Source of the DNA: DATESG01 sp964480275
GTDB lineage: Bacteria > Bacillota_I > Bacilli_A > RFN20 > CAG-826
Length of the DNA: 6,320 nt
NCBI GenBank assembly: GCA_964480275.1
Contig: CAYZOC010000056.1
Coordinates: 1-6,320 of the forward strand
Reading direction: 5' to 3'
Notes under the pieces: generated by a model
What the model saw: the letters and a program-made list of their open reading frames with translations, nothing else
Databases searched by the model: none
What the model was told of the DNA's origin: nothing
Made by a program: the position numbers and the translations under genes
In this document: positions 5,078 to 6,320 of the stretch, in pieces
Position numbering within the stretch: position 1 is the stretch's first letter
Layout of the letters: every line of letters starts with the position of its first letter

Positions 5078-6208
5078 ATGATCTTGCCATTAGCAGTTAT
5101 CAATGACCTATTTCTTGTCATCGTCGTAAGCGTCGCCTTTTTGTATTTAAACAAGCAATTATATAAAAGTCACTATGGACACAAGTTAATTAAAATAATG
5201 TTTTATGCGGTGTTTGCTCTACTTATTTTTGATGTTATTGTCAACTTCTCGGAAGATTACAATCATCGCCGCCTTGAAGAGGTGTTTCTTTCAATTACTA
5301 GCTCGATCATTCCTCTAATTGGATTTCTATGGCTATTATACATTCGCTCAGTTGCTAAATTTAAAATTAAATCACGGCCAATTTGGTTGGTTGCCCTCGT
5401 CTTGTTAAGTGCCAATATCGTACTTTCAGTAATGACGTTTGCTAGTGACATTGAAATTTATTTTAATTATGATCAGGGTTTTGCCGAGGTTGGCCGTCTA
5501 TACTTCGTCTTCGGTATCATCACCCTCCTTCCCTATATTCTTGCAACAATTATGCTCCTTATTCAATGGAATTCGATGCGTAAAAGACGGCGCCCTGTTG
5601 TGTTTTTAGTTGTTAGTGCGTTCCCTCTTCTTGGCGTTTTTGCTCAAACACTAAGTGTTGATTATACTATCTCTCTTTCCAGCATTGTTGTTACATTCAT
5701 CATCATCTGTCTAGATATCCAACACCAATTTGCTGTTACTGATTATATGACGGGACTATATAATCGTCGCCGTTTATCGCAAAAACTCACTGAACGGATT
5801 AGAAAAATGAAACAAGATGCAATTTTTGCAGGATATATGATTGACCTTAACAACTTTAAAATGATTAACGATGAATATGGTCATAGTTTTGGTGACCGTA
5901 TTCTCCAAGACTTTGCGGCCGTTTTACTGGCCACTGTCGGCCCAACTGATTTAGTTAGCCGCTTTGGTGGTGATGAGTTCGTGATCATCAAAGATATCAA
6001 AACCCCTAACGAGTTGAATCTTTTCAAACAAAAGCTTTTAACCGCAGTTGAAGAATATAATGCTGCACCAACAACAACACAAAAGATTGAACTGAGCATT
6101 GGCGCAGACATTTATGTTAAAAAGTCTGATTATACCGCTGAACATTTCCTTGAAGTAATCGATGAGAAAATGTATCGCGATAAAAAAAAGTTAAAGGCGG
6201 CATCATAA
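5078..6208 (+). CDS. Membrane-bound GGDEF diguanylate cyclase
   Basis: This 376-residue protein should make cyclic di-GMP from two GTP at the inner face of the membrane. About seven hydrophobic helices can be seen (roughly 5-25, 39-57, 70-90, 101-122, 141-164, 173-191, 198-213), resembling the 7TM sensor regions of other kinases and cyclases; the signal sensed is unknown. The GGDEF domain follows from about 221: DYMTGLYNRRRL (222-233), IDLNNFKMINDEYGHSFGD (255-273, metal-binding Asp256), the active-site GGDEF (297-301) and SIGAD (340-344). The RxxD inhibition site that usually ends five residues before GGDEF reads GPTD (288-291), so its Arg is missing and product feedback is probably absent. 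There is no EAL domain. The ATG at 5078 lacks a strong SD; GGA at 5063-5065 is the best candidate. It is divergent from the riboswitch-controlled operon and is a likely source of that riboswitch's ligand. Confidence 0.93.
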   Translation: MILPLAVINDLFLVIVVSVAFLYLNKQLYKSHYGHKLIKIMFYAVFALLIFDVIVNFSEDYNHRRLEEVFLSITSSIIPLIGFLWLLYIRSVAKFKIKSRPIWLVALVLLSANIVLSVMTFASDIEIYFNYDQGFAEVGRLYFVFGIITLLPYILATIMLLIQWNSMRKRRRPVVFLVVSAFPLLGVFAQTLSVDYTISLSSIVVTFIIICLDIQHQFAVTDYMTGLYNRRRLSQKLTERIRKMKQDAIFAGYMIDLNNFKMINDEYGHSFGDRILQDFAAVLLATVGPTDLVSRFGGDEFVIIKDIKTPNELNLFKQKLLTAVEEYNAAPTTTQKIELSIGADIYVKKSDYTAEHFLEVIDEKMYRDKKKLKAAS

Positions 6209-6218
6209 AAACAAAAGC

Positions 6219-6320
6219 TTATTTACTGGCGATACGTGCCTTGCCCGACTTTTTAGCGTTATACATTAAGCGGTCAACTTCATTAATAATTTGATCATCA
6301 TTAACATGATCATAACTTGC
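6219..6320 (-). CDS. C-terminal end of a second GGDEF-domain protein (cut by window edge)
   Basis: A minus-strand frame is open from the right edge to TAA (6219-6221), showing 33 residues. It reads NEVDRLMYNAKKSGKARI followed by a short basic tail. The pattern (D-x-x-[LM]-Y-x-A-K-x-x-G-[KR]-x-R) is the standard last helix and end of GGDEF domains. It is therefore probably another diguanylate cyclase (or a degenerate relative), whose active site lies outside the window. It converges on the upstream cyclase gene with 10 bases between the two stops (6209-6218) and no visible terminator between them. Its tail is closer to the family consensus than that of its neighbour (DEKMYRDKKKLK), so the two are diverged paralogues and not a recent duplication. 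Confidence 0.8.
   Translation of the reverse strand, partial: ASYDHVNDDQIINEVDRLMYNAKKSGKARIASK

Noticed and set aside
5061..5081. MENKKS leader peptide with its stop overlapping the ATG of the cyclase gene
   Set aside because: Only six codons with no ribosome-binding site; the overlap is likely chance in A-rich sequence.
5263..6111. Two minus-strand open frames inside the GGDEF gene
   Set aside because: Antisense shadows of a well-conserved catalytic gene.

Overview
This is an AT-rich window (estimated by eye at somewhat under 40% GC) from a bacterium using the standard code: tryptophan is TGG throughout, and no in-frame TGA interrupts the genes. Shine-Dalgarno sites (GGAGG) and TTGACA/TATAAT-type promoters fit a low-GC Bacillota/Mycoplasmatota-like lineage, for example the non-recoding mollicute relatives or Erysipelotrichia. 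That placement is inference.

Left part, minus strand (1-4809). Four genes read leftwards, and all encode secreted or membrane-anchored proteins with the same kind of N-terminus: a short Lys/Arg-rich start, one hydrophobic segment, then a motif of the form [ST]-x-[AS]-[WA]-[FL]-x-x-[TN]-[RK]. This resembles the SipW-dependent signal region of TasA/camelysin matrix proteins. Three genes form a tight operon: a 291-aa protein (3776-4651), a 785-aa GLUG-repeat protein (1416-3773) and a 263-aa protein (619-1410). A fourth gene (1-399, cut by the window edge) has its own consensus-like promoter and a folded leader of about 120 nt whose loop is complementary to the Shine-Dalgarno site.

Control region (4652-4809). 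The three-gene operon starts from a strong promoter (TTGACA-17-TAATAT). The RNA that follows folds as a class I cyclic di-GMP riboswitch (GEMM-I). Its 3' half can instead pair with downstream sequence to form an intrinsic-terminator-like hairpin ending in six U. The two folds exclude each other, which predicts that c-di-GMP turns the operon ON.

Right part (5078-6320). Divergent from the operon is a membrane-bound GGDEF diguanylate cyclase with about seven membrane helices, an intact active site and no RxxD product-inhibition site. Ten bases beyond its stop, a convergent gene enters from the right edge; its visible C-terminus is that of a second GGDEF domain.

Taken together, the window looks like a local c-di-GMP circuit. 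Diguanylate cyclases sit beside a c-di-GMP-sensing riboswitch that controls an operon of putative TasA-like surface or matrix proteins. The riboswitch, the GGDEF genes and the shared signal motif are seen in the sequence; the matrix role and the linkage are inference.
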